Of a DNA stretch of 64,000 nt, positions 36,485 to 45,645 are shown piece by piece. How positions within the stretch are numbered: the first letter of the stretch is position 1; every line of letters starts with the position of its first letter. The notes beneath the pieces are model-generated. The model was not told the origin of the DNA. It did no database searches and saw nothing but the letters and a program-made list of their open reading frames with translations. This DNA is from CAVRUD01 sp963849635 (GTDB lineage: Bacteria; Chloroflexota; Chloroflexia; Thermomicrobiales; UBA6265): contig CAWKIA010000035.1 of the NCBI GenBank assembly GCA_963849635.1, forward strand, positions 1-64,000. Reading direction: 5' to 3'. The position numbers and the translations under genes are program-made.

Positions 36485-39308
36485 TCAGATGCTTCCCAGT
36501 GCCTCCGCGACCACCTCGTCCAGGGGGCATTCCCGTCCCGTCCCCATTGCCGCCGCGAATCCCTCCGCACCGAGCGTGGCCTCAATCGCCGCCGACCAGC
36601 GGTCGTAGTCCGCCTGCTCTGCCGGGGGCAATGGAAACCCGCCCCTCTCCCTTTGTGCCGCCGCCGCACCCAGCAGCCGCGCCGCCCGCTCGGCCTTGCC
36701 CCGTGCTACCCATAGCCCCGCCAGCGCCTCCAAGCGCTCCACGATGTGCCATGGCTCGCCCGTCGCATGAACCAGGCGGAGGCTTTCAGCGAGCGTTTGC
36801 TGGGCCGAGTCCAGGTTGCCCTTGGTCAGTTCAATCAACCCCAGGCCGTAGAGCGCGAGACTCTCTTCGCTCACGTCGCCCAGTTCCCGGCATTCCGCGA
36901 GCCCTTCCAGGAGCGGTGAGACGGCCTCGTCATGCCGCCCCGCTAGCTGGAGGGCACGTCCCAGATTGACGAGGGCGTAGGTGATGGCGTAGCGGTCATC
37001 TAATGCCCGCCAAAGCGCGAGACTCTCCTCGGCATGCCGAACTGCGTCGGGTGCGCCAGAGAGAAACTCGGCCACTGATAGGTCGCTCATCGCTAACGCG
37101 AGGTTTCAGTAGCGTCGGCCAACCGCCTGAAAACGGGATGACCTCGCTGTACGAGGTAATTGCGCCGGGGTAGTCCCCTAGGCACATTGCGGCCAAGCCA
37201 AGATCGTACTTCGCGGTTGCCACTCCGACTTGGTCGCCGAGTTCCTGTCTGATGATGAGTTCGGTCTGCCGAAGCCGCCGAACTTCCTCGGAAGTCGCCG
37301 CGCTTCTCAGCCACATATGCGAGGTCCCCAGCGCTTCCGCTTCCCCACCCCGATCACCCATCTCGCGCCGCATCGCGAGGACCGCCTGATAACATTGGGT
37401 AGCGCAGCTTGATCGCCCGGCTGCGTCGCCATGTACCCGGCCCCGCGAGCGCTCTCGCCCGCAGCGTGGTCACCTTTTGGTCGTCGCTGGAGCGCTCCAT
37501 CGAGCCTGGTGGCTGCCTCCGAGATGCGGCCAAGCCGTCTCCAGTAGGACATCAGAGCTACGACCATTCGCAGTTCCGCATCGTGGTCCACGCCGGGTTG
37601 GTCCCGAACCAGTCGAGGGCCGTGCGAAGGTTTTCGTCATCAGCGCGAAGCGCCCCAAGCGCCGCCCCCGTCTGGTTCTGGGCCATCTCCTTGTCCCGGA
37701 CCTCCGCAAGGCCGAGGAAGTGCGTGGCGTGCGCTGCGCGTAGGATCGGCTCCTCATTCGAGTCCCGCATCTGTTCGACGGCGTACTCACGGATCGTCTC
37801 CAGCATCCGGACTCGCGGCGTGTCGTTCGCGACGGCTCCTTCCGCTTTCAGCAACGAGTGATCCACTAGCGCAGCGATGTCATCCAGCGAGGGCGCGACG
37901 GCGCCGGGGACCGAACCGATCACCGCTTCGGCGGCATCGATGGTCGCGCCACCCGCGAAGACCGCCAGGCGGCGGAACGCGGCCTGCTCCGACGGGGTGA
38001 GCAACTCGTGGGACCATGCGATGGTGTCGCGGAGGGTCTGCTGGCGTGCGCTCGTCGCACCTCCACGGGTTAGCAGGGTGAGGCGGCTCCCGAGGCGGGC
38101 GAGGATGGCCGCCGGTGGCAGCAGTCGGACGCGGGCCGCTGCGAGCTCGATCGCCAGGGGTAATCCGTCGAGCCGGTGGCAGATCTCCGCCACCGGCCGT
38201 GCCATCCCCTCGGAAAGCGCGAAGTCCTTGCGGGCTTCTCGCGCGCGCTCGACGAAAAGCCGTACCGCGGGGTTCTGCGCGAGCGTCGTCAGCGGCGGTA
38301 GGGCTGCCAGGTCGGGCAACGCGAGCTGCCCGACGGCGTAGAGCCATTCACCCTGGATCCCCAGTGGGATCCGGCTGGTCGCCAGCACTGTCAGTCCCGG
38401 ACACGCATCAAGCAGCTCGGCGATCTCGCCGGCCCCCGCCGCGACATGCTCCATGTTGTCAACGACGAGAAGTTTGGGTTCGTCACCGAGTCGTGCGGCA
38501 ACAGATGCCGCAAGCGGTTGCTCCGGCTCCTCGGAGACGTCCAGCGCCGCCGCGACCGCCCCGATCATGGCGTCCGACCGCGTCAGCGGCGCGAGGTCAA
38601 CAAACCAGGCGCCACCCGGGAAGTCGGGCGCTGCGCGCCGGGCCGCTTCCAGCGCAAGCCGGGTCTTGCCCGTGCCGCCCGGCCCGGTCAACGTGATCCA
38701 CCGGCCCTGTGCCGATCAAGACCTGGAGTTCGCGTAGCTCCCGGTCGCGCCCGATTGTCGGACCGTCTGCCTGAGGAAGGTTGCCTGGAATGTCGAGCTG
38801 GATGTAGCCAACGCCGGTGAGCTCGGTGTCCGCTGGGGTCGGCAGACCGACGGTAAGACCGTGACGTGCCAGCGCCCGACCCACGAGCGGCAGCCACGTC
38901 TCGCTGGGCTGATCCAGCACCTCAATCCATTGCGCTCCTTCGAGCCAGTAGGCGACATCATCCGGAAAGGTCGTCGGCTCGAGCAAGAAAGGCAGGATCG
39001 GCCGGTCGTATCGCCAGGCGAGCATGATCTCCTGGCGCACGTTCCGCGACGCCAGCGATGCTGCTGAGCACATGAGCGCGACCGCCGTGCTTCCTTGCAG
39101 CGCGCTCGCGATTTCTGTTCCGTAGGCTGTACCGCCGGCGATTCCGGCCTGGTCGACCCGGACCTCCAGTCCTACCTTGCGGAGCGCCGCCGTGATATTC
39201 AGCACCCGGGTTCGGTCGACGCTGGTAGGAAACGAAGAGGTACGGGCCGGCCAGTACAGGCGGCAAGTCCGATGGAGTGGACGGCGTGGTGGCTTGGTTT
39301 TTCATCAT
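36485..39308 (-). pseudogene. TIR/NB-ARC/TPR STAND protein, interrupted
   Basis: An NLR-like protein of about 930 residues spread over several frames. The N-terminus (start 39308, GGGAGAG upstream) leads into a TIR domain: GPYLFVSY, then SVDRTRVLNITAAL, EIASALQGSTAVALMCSA, and ASRNVRQEIMLAWRYDRPIL, whose Glu is the likely NADase residue. NB-ARC follows (TGPGGTGKTRLALEAARRAA, LLVVDNMEHV, GLPLAIELAAARV), then winged helix and TPR repeats. Breaks lie near 39225, 38690, 37575, 37330 and 37100; the one at 38690 is a surplus base, the one at 37575 a missing base. Known relatives are defence or signalling proteins; function here is inferred. Confidence 0.8.
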
Positions 39309-39654
39309 ATTCACGTCTCTCCCGTCGCCGATCAGCCCTGGGCGAGGCTTACCAACGATCGCACAAGGCGGCCGGCCGTTGTGCGAACGACCAGCTGAGA
39401 CGAGCTGGCGCAGTCCAACTATTGATTGCCACAGTGGCGATGCTCGAGCGCCGCAACGCATTACCTCCACCCTACGCCACCATGGCTCCGCCGGCAATAA
39501 GCTGGCGTTCGATCAATTGGTGTCCATTGGTTAGACATAGAAGCGCATCAGGGTACGATGATAGTGACAGAGCCCAACGCTTACGTGGGTGGCCACGTCG
39601 GTGTCGAAGAGACACCGGACAAAGTCGTGGGTGCGTCCCGGAGGACGAGTGTCA

Positions 39655-41494
39655 ATGGATGGTAACTGCTTCGACGATCTCGTTCGCACATTAGCCGTCC
39701 CTCGCTCTCGCCGCGCGGCCTTCAAAGCTGTGGTTGGGCTTACTGCCGGAGCGTTGCTTGGAGCCCGCTCCGGCGTGACGGGGGCAGCCGCCCGCAAGGT
39801 CGGTGTCTGCCATCGCACGGGCTCGACCAGAAACCTGTACCAGTTCCTCATCGTCGACGAAAACGCCGTGGACGCGCACCGTGCGCATGGTGATGCTGTT
39901 GGAGTGGATCTGCAAACGGATCTCGCCAACTGTGGAAGCTGCGGTGTCGTCTGCCCGATCTCGACCAATCCTTGTCTGGCGGCTGCTTGCCAGAACGGTG
40001 CCTGCGGCTTCGTGCCCGCCAACGAAGGCGGCGCGTGCAATGACGGCAACGCCTGCAGCCAGGCCGATACCTGCCGGGCTGGGGTGTGCATCGGGAGTAA
40101 TCCTGTCCTGTGCACGGCGCTGGACCAGTGCCATATCGCGGGGGTATGCGACCCGGGGAGCGGCATCTGCTCCAATCCCGCCAAGCCAGATGGCGCGTCC
40201 TGCGACGACGGCAATGCCTGCACCCAGACGGATACATGTCAGGGAGGTGCATGCATCGGGAGCAATCCTGTCGTCTGCACCCCGCTCGATCAGTGCCATG
40301 ATGTGGGCATCTGCAACCCGGCAACGGGTCTGTGCTCCAATCCGAATAGATCTGAAGGCACCCCCTGCAATGACAACAACGCCTGTACCAGTGGGGATAC
40401 GTGCCAGGGCGGTGTTTGTACTGGGGGCAACGTCGTCGTCTGTCCCGCCAACGGGTGCCAAACTGCCGGTTGTGACCCAGTCACCGGCTGCTTCACGACT
40501 GTCAAAGCCCCTTGGCACGTCGTGCAGTGACAACAACGTCTGCAACGGAGATGAGACCTGCGACGGCTTTGGCAACTGCCAGGCGGGCTCGTCGGTCATC
40601 ATCTGCCCGCCCTGCCTGAAGTGCAATCCGACGAGTGGGATCTGCGAGCCGGACGCAAGTCAGGTCGGTGCCTCCTGCCCCGGCGACGGCGAACGTATGC
40701 TTTGGCGGATACCAGTGCAATGCCGCCGGCGCTTGCGTCGGTGTCCAGCCGAAGGTCTGCACCGCTCTCGATCAGTGCCACGATGCTGGCACCTGCAACC
40801 CGTCAACCGGTCTGTGCTCCAATCCGGACCAGCCCAACGGCATGGGCTGCGTCGACCCAAACAGGTGTAAGCATGGCACTGTCTGCAGGAATGGTGTTTG
40901 CACGGCCATGCAGGAAGAGATCTGTCCCCAACAGTGGGAAAACCCATGCCGTAGCGAGTCCGGCCAGTGCGACCCGCAAACAGGTCTCTGCGAGTACAGC
41001 GCGAGTCCGGCAGGGGAGGACTGTAGTACTCCAATGCTGTACCCGTGCACAAATAGCACGTGCGATGGCGCGGGAACGTGCAATCGTGGGGGCGATATCT
41101 GCGATTCCGAGTGCCAGTACTGCAGCGAGTCTAGAAAACGCGTGTTTCGATATTCCGGCCGAGGCCTCACGTCGAATGCGAAAGCGGCCTGGGCTTCTGC
41201 GGCGGCGGTATCTGCAAATCTCCCTGCGGAGGCGCGTGCCAGACGCAAAAGGATGCCTGCTACGAGGTCCTGGATCCCGGTGGGGAGTTCACCGGGGACT
41301 ACCTGTGCTGCGCCGGCCACCTTGACGCCAACGGCAATTGCTGCTGGCTCAACAATGGGTTCGGCCAGGTGGTCGACGGCGTATGCCGGCCTCCGAGCAT
41401 TCCCGAATGCTGCCCAATGCCTGCCCGGAACTCTGCAGCTTCAACAGGATCCGGCGCTTGGGCTAGCCGCGAACTCCTGGGCCGCCAGCCGTGA
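39655..41494 (+). pseudogene. Tat-exported Cys-rich repeat protein, interrupted
   Basis: About 610 residues in several frames. A Tat leader (RSRRAAFKAVVGLTAGALLG) follows a GGAGG site and ATG at 39655. The mature part is six to seven modules of about 50-55 residues, each with regularly spaced cysteines: CNDGNACSQADTCRAGVC, DQCHIAGVCDPGSGICSNP, then CDDGNACTQTDTCQGGAC and so on. Modules share the TCxxGxC and DQCHxxGxC signatures and differ in linkers. Breaks lie near 40507, 40697, 41128 and 41150; the first two are repaired by removing one base. The end (DPGGEFTGDYLCCAGHL) has more cysteines. It is likely a disulphide-rich surface protein. Confidence 0.72.
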
Positions 41495-42074
41495 GCCGGC
41501 GCCACCACTCTGCCGGCTCACGGCCGTCCTCTGGGTCGAGAAGGCGGATCCCGTGCGGTGGCCGTGATTCGATCCAGACGACGGGTATGCCTCGCGCCCT
41601 TGCCTGAGCGACGACCTCGGCCGTGCCGCCCGGGCCGCGGGCTGGCTCGCCGTCCCAGACGGTCAAGAGGAGTTCGGCCTGATCGAGCATCACCTGGTTT
41701 GCCGCCGCGTACGCCGCGCCGTCACTCACATCTCCGCGTATTCCGGGGGGCTCGATCACGTGCTCCGCCCGCGCCAGCAACGTCTGGTAGTCCCGCCGTG
41801 ACGCGGCCGACTCGAAGTCGCGCTCGAACTCATCTTCACTGAAAGGCAACACCGCCACAAACGGCCACTCGCGCGCCAGCGCCTCGATCACGAAGAGTCG
41901 ATCCGCCCCCTCTGCCAGCGAGACGATGATCGCTGGCGAACCCTGCGACAGCCCGGAGATCGTATCGAGTGTTTCGCCGATCCGGCGAGTCAACAGGGTT
42001 ATGTCGGCTTGCTCTAGCCCAACATCCCGGTGACCACAGGCCATGACGCGAAATCTGTCCTGGTCTCCGGCCAC
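41463..42074 (-). CDS. SLOG-like nucleotide-binding protein
   Basis: A 203-residue soluble protein that I read as a SLOG/LOG-type Rossmannoid. It opens FRVMACGHRDVGLEQADI, then IIVSLAEGADRLFVIEALAR, VAVLPFSEDEFERDF, and ends with LLLTVWDGEPARGPGGTAEV and the helix AQARARGIPVVWI; the GGT loop is the likely nucleotide-contact site. SLOG proteins bind nucleotide-derived ligands and are common in conflict systems. It has no attached effector. I chose the GTG at 42074, but one at 42089 and the ATG at 42044 are possible. Its end overlaps the convergent Cys-rich gene by 32 bp, and it is divergent from the PfkB/AAA+ locus. Confidence 0.65.
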   Translation of the reverse strand: MAGDQDRFRVMACGHRDVGLEQADITLLTRRIGETLDTISGLSQGSPAIIVSLAEGADRLFVIEALAREWPFVAVLPFSEDEFERDFESAASRRDYQTLLARAEHVIEPPGIRGDVSDGAAYAAANQVMLDQAELLLTVWDGEPARGPGGTAEVVAQARARGIPVVWIESRPPHGIRLLDPEDGREPAEWWRRLTAGGPGVRG

Positions 42075-42218
42075 GCCGTTAACGTTCACAGCCTTCCCAT
42101 CACGCAGAATGTGCGCGTTGCCGACCACTCTCCGCCGCTGCGCTATTCTAGCGGGCGTCCGCGTCTCGCTCTTGGAGGGATGTCGTCCCGTTCCGTCGCC
42201 ATAGGAGTCCTCTCCCCG

Positions 42219-42698
42219 ATGCCGACCATCTCCGTCGCTGGCGACCTCACCGTGGATTGGACGATCATCGTTCCGGCCGGCGCCAGCACGCACCTGGCGG
42301 CTGCCTTCGCCTGGTCGCGCAGCGCCGATGTCCACATCACCGCTCTCCCCGGCGGCGCCGCCATGGTCCATGCGCTTCTTGTTGCCGCCGGTCAGCCGGA
42401 TCAGACCATTAGCGGCCCTACGCTCCCCGAGCGGGCGATGCTCGACCCCGCCGACGGGAGCATCGCCCGCTCGTTCGCGATCTGGCAACCTCACCCGCGC
42501 ACCATCGATGGGAGTGAGATTGCCTGGCGGATGGCCCGTTTCCTCGGGCAACGCGGGGGTGGCTCAGGCAGCTCCGGACTTTCCGCCGAGCACCTTGCCG
42601 CCGATGTCCTCGTCATTGACGATGCCGCTCACGGCTTTCGCGCGATTGCGGGTCTCGCGGACCTGCTTCACCATCAACACCATCGCCCAAGCGCGTGA
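42219..42698 (+). CDS. Degenerate PfkB-like N-terminal part
   Basis: A 159-residue frame matching the first half of a PfkB/ribokinase fold: PTISVAGDLTVDWTIIVPAG as the opening strand and ADVHITALPGGAAMVHALLV as the substrate-side Gly motif. ATAGGAG lies 11 nt before the ATG at 42219. It ends in TGA at 42698, overlapping a GTG at 42695 that opens the next frame, whose first residues (VIVKMAG) continue the same fold. So it is either translationally coupled to 42695-44230 or, more likely, one gene with a missing base. Confidence 0.6.
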   Translation: MPTISVAGDLTVDWTIIVPAGASTHLAAAFAWSRSADVHITALPGGAAMVHALLVAAGQPDQTISGPTLPERAMLDPADGSIARSFAIWQPHPRTIDGSEIAWRMARFLGQRGGGSGSSGLSAEHLAADVLVIDDAAHGFRAIAGLADLLHHQHHRPSA

Positions 42699-44230
42699 TC
42701 GTCAAGATGGCCGGCACCCTGGGCGAAGGGCCGCTTTGGGAAGATCTTGTCGCTCACCTGGGCGATCGCATCACGTTCTACTGCGCCGCTGGCGACCTCC
42801 GTCGGGAGCACGCCCCCATCGGCCAACCGCTCTCCTGGGAGCTGACCGCCAGCGAGGTCGTCGAAGCTGTGCGGGCCAGGCATGACCTCCAATCCGTGGC
42901 CGAGGTTGTGGTGTCCCTTGGCCACAGCGGCGCCGTGGTCGTGCCGCGGGCCGGCGCCGCAACGCTGGTTTACGATCCTCGCTACCAGGAGGGCGACTGG
43001 GCGGCCCGGCGCCCAGGCTTGCCGACTGGACTCGGTACGTGCCTGACCGCCGCGCTGGCGCTCGTCGCCGCGCACGATCCCGAGCAGCCCAACAGCGCGG
43101 CCGCGGTCAGTGCCGGGTTACTCGCGGCCCGTACCCTCCACGAACGGGGGCTTGAGGTCCCGCCGCCTGGCTCCCCGGGGGCGCCGGCCCTTCCCCTCGC
43201 CGATGTTGCGGCCGCCATGGCCAACACCTCCGACGACACCTTCCACCGGGTCGAGATTCCGGAGGAACGCACCTGGCGCGTCCTCGCCGCCGTCGCCCCG
43301 GCCCCGAACGTCGATCTGGCGACCAGGCTGGCCCTTGAGGGCGACGGCGCGGCCGTTCGTGGAATCCCGGTCGAGCGCATGGGCACCTGGGCCTCGCTGG
43401 ACCGGGTCGAGATCGAGAGCATGCGCAGCGTCCGCGGGATCGTGCGCGAATATCTCTCCCAGCAGCGGCGAGTCCGCCCCCTCAGCATCGCGGTGTTTGG
43501 GCCTCCCGGCTCCGGCAAGAGCTTCGCGATCAAGCAGATGGCGAAGGAGTGGTCATCTGGTCCCGAGCCGATCGCCACCCTCGAGTTCAACTTGTCTCAA
43601 TTCTCCAGCCCCGACGATCTCGCGACCGCCCTCCAACGCGTCCGCGACCGGGCCGTCGAGCAGACCTTGCCGCTGGTGTTTTGGGACGAGTTCGATAGTC
43701 GGATCTCCGGCGTCGAACTCGGCTGGCTGGTGCGGTTCCTCGCGCCGATGCAGGACGGCGTCTTTCTGGAACGTGGCGCAACCCAGCCGGTTGGCCCGGC
43801 GATCTTCGTCTTCGCCGGCGGGACTCACGCCACGATGGCAAGCTTTAAGGCCCGCGCGGTCGAGATCCCCGGCGCGAAGGCCAGCGATTTTCTCAGCCGG
43901 CTTCGTGGTTATGTCGACGTGCTTGGCCCCAATCCTTCCGGTCCCGACGACGACACGGCTTCGTTGCGTCGGGCAATGCTGCTGCGCACCCTGGTGCGAG
44001 GCAAGGCGCCCCAGTTGCTCGACCGCGACCGTCTGGCGATCGACCCTGGCGTCCTCCGCGCCTTCCTCGGCGTGGGCACCTTCGTCCACGGCGCCCGCTC
44101 GATGGAATCGATCATCGACATGAGCGCGCTCGCCGGCCTGCTCCGCTTCGAGCGCTCCGCCCTACCGGCGCCCCACCAGCTTGGTCTCCACGTCGACCCG
44201 GATGAGTTCCTCCGCCTCGTCGCCTCGTAA
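42695..44230 (+). CDS. PfkB-like C-terminal part fused to AAA+ ATPase
   Basis: 511 residues. Residues 1-170 complete the PfkB-like fold (VVVSLGHSGAVVV; LPTGLGTCLTAALALV, where the usual GAGD has become GLGT, so the catalytic Asp is lost). Residues about 240-500 are an AAA+-type ATPase: Walker A AVFGPPGSGKSFAIKQMAKE, Walker B LPLVFWDEFD, sensor-like IFVFAGGT, and Arg-rich helices near RLRGYVDVLGPNP. The protein may bind a nucleotide or sugar ligand without phosphorylating it and couple that to ATP hydrolysis. It is divergent from the SLOG-like gene by about 145 bp and followed by a receiver gene. Confidence 0.7.
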   Translation: MIVKMAGTLGEGPLWEDLVAHLGDRITFYCAAGDLRREHAPIGQPLSWELTASEVVEAVRARHDLQSVAEVVVSLGHSGAVVVPRAGAATLVYDPRYQEGDWAARRPGLPTGLGTCLTAALALVAAHDPEQPNSAAAVSAGLLAARTLHERGLEVPPPGSPGAPALPLADVAAAMANTSDDTFHRVEIPEERTWRVLAAVAPAPNVDLATRLALEGDGAAVRGIPVERMGTWASLDRVEIESMRSVRGIVREYLSQQRRVRPLSIAVFGPPGSGKSFAIKQMAKEWSSGPEPIATLEFNLSQFSSPDDLATALQRVRDRAVEQTLPLVFWDEFDSRISGVELGWLVRFLAPMQDGVFLERGATQPVGPAIFVFAGGTHATMASFKARAVEIPGAKASDFLSRLRGYVDVLGPNPSGPDDDTASLRRAMLLRTLVRGKAPQLLDRDRLAIDPGVLRAFLGVGTFVHGARSMESIIDMSALAGLLRFERSALPAPHQLGLHVDPDEFLRLVAS

Positions 44231-44301
44231 ACTGCCGTTGTCCGACTGGCAGGCAACCTGCGGCATCGGTAATCTGATACATCTTCGAGGAGGCACGCGA
44301 C

Positions 44302-44736
44302 ATGGCGACAAAGCGCTCCGGTGCGCACATTTTGGTCCTCAACGACGTCGCGGAGATCCTGGATCTGTTCGAAGCGATCCTAAGCGAAGAGGGCTACCGG
44401 GTGAGCCGCGGCACGATGACGCCCAGTGAATTGGGGCGAACGTTCCAACACGTCAAGGACGTGCAGCCCGACCTGCTGATTGCGGACTTCCTGTTTGGCC
44501 ACGATCCCCTGGGGTGGCAGTTGGTCCAGATGCTGCGGATGGACGCCACCACCGCTGCGCTGCCGGTCGTCGTCTGCTCGGCCGCCGCGAAACAGATCGA
44601 AGAGCTCAGCGCCCATCTGGACCAGATGGGCATTGGCGTGGTGCTCAAGCCATTCGACATCGACACCCTCCTCGCGGAGGTGCGCCGAATCCTCACCCGG
44701 GCCAACGCTCCCGACCCCGAAGCACCGAATGCCTAG
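44302..44736 (+). CDS. Receiver-domain protein
   Basis: A 144-residue single receiver domain. It starts GAHILVLNDVAEILDLFEAI, where the first of the usual two acidic residues is Asn. The phosphorylation Asp is in DLLIADFLFGHDPLGWQL, and the Lys is in VVLKPFDIDTLLAEV. The Thr/Ser position reads VVCSAAAK. No DNA-binding domain follows. GAGGAGG precedes the ATG at 44302. It lies 71 nt after the PfkB/AAA+ gene on the same strand and may be part of the same unit. Confidence 0.8.
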   Translation: MATKRSGAHILVLNDVAEILDLFEAILSEEGYRVSRGTMTPSELGRTFQHVKDVQPDLLIADFLFGHDPLGWQLVQMLRMDATTAALPVVVCSAAAKQIEELSAHLDQMGIGVVLKPFDIDTLLAEVRRILTRANAPDPEAPNA

Positions 44737-45125
44737 CACCCCGAGACTTCTCTTCTCCCGGGGCCGTTCGGTGGCAGGAATCCGGCCATAGACCCTCAAT
44801 CGCGAACAATGAAAAAGCCCCACGAACGCCCGCGGGGTTGGCGAACTCAATGCCTATCGTTCGGACTATCGGTGCCGGGTATGGGATTCCGTAGATCCCC
44901 TGACACCTTGTGCCGTCGCCTGCCAGGTTTTCCCGGAATGGCGCGGAACTTGAAAGGAGCACATGCTCGTAAGGGAGTTCGGTCCGTGGCGAGCGAAGAG
45001 GCTCCGCGCCTGATCGATCTATCGCCGACAACGATAGCGTTTGAGGGCGGCTTACTGCTGCGTATGGGGGCCGGCGAGTTCGTCGACAAGTACCCGCACG
45101 TCTCGATCTTGTTCCTCCGCCAGGC
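44737..45125. other. Region without a supported gene
   Basis: About 390 bp after the receiver gene. Frames on both strands lack ribosome binding sites and recognisable motifs. A plus-strand stretch at 44985-45174 (ASEEAPRLIDLSPTTIAFEG) reads like protein but is short; it may be a remnant. Confidence 0.35.
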
Positions 45126-45539
45126 ATGCTTGGAACTGGTGGCCGAGGAAGCGTGGGTCCGGGGCGTACGTTGAGCCGTACTGGGATTCACAAGACCGCC
45201 GCGTCGGGAGGGGTCAAGGGCGACGACCTTTATCTCGATGCCGCTGCGGCGTTGGCGTTTGCCCGGACTCTGGCGGCGAGGTCTGGCGATCCGTTGACCG
45301 CCACGCCGCTGGACGCCCCGCCGGCGTTGTGGCCGGACTTCTGTGGCGATTGGCGACTGGGCACCCTCCGCGAGATCCTCTTCCACGTGATGACGGAGAT
45401 CGCCTGTCACGCCGGCGACCTCGACGCCGTCCGTGAGCTGATCACGGCCGGCAGTGGCTCGTCCTGGACTGACGCTCGCGCCGGCGAATCCCTTGCCCGA
45501 GCCCTACGATGGCGCGATGGAGATCCCGGTGCATCTTGA
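45126..45539 (+). pseudogene. Possible DinB-like remnant
   Basis: A frame of up to 137 codons whose C-terminal part (GTLREILFHVMTEIACHAGD and LDAVRELITA) looks like the last helices of a DUF664/DinB protein, with a His that would be a metal ligand. The N-terminal helices with the other ligands are not visible, so it is probably a fragment. Moderate to low certainty. Confidence 0.35.
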
Positions 45540-45645
45540 CGCAGCCTGCCCGGTCTTGATCATGACACCGCGCGTGAGAATCGCAGCTTACCCGACCGGT
45601 AAGAATGTGTGCCCGCGCCTGAAGGGGCGGGATCTCGACGGTGTC

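Noticed and set aside
39655..41494. Cys-rich repeat region considered as a CRISPR or DNA-level repeat array
   Set aside because: The units are about 150-165 bp long, diverge in DNA and keep a coding pattern of cysteines; there is no short exact repeat with unique spacers.
42030..42218. N-terminal extension of the PfkB-like frame to 42030
   Set aside because: The extension is antisense to the SLOG-like gene start and has no PfkB-like residues; ATAGGAG supports the start at 42219.
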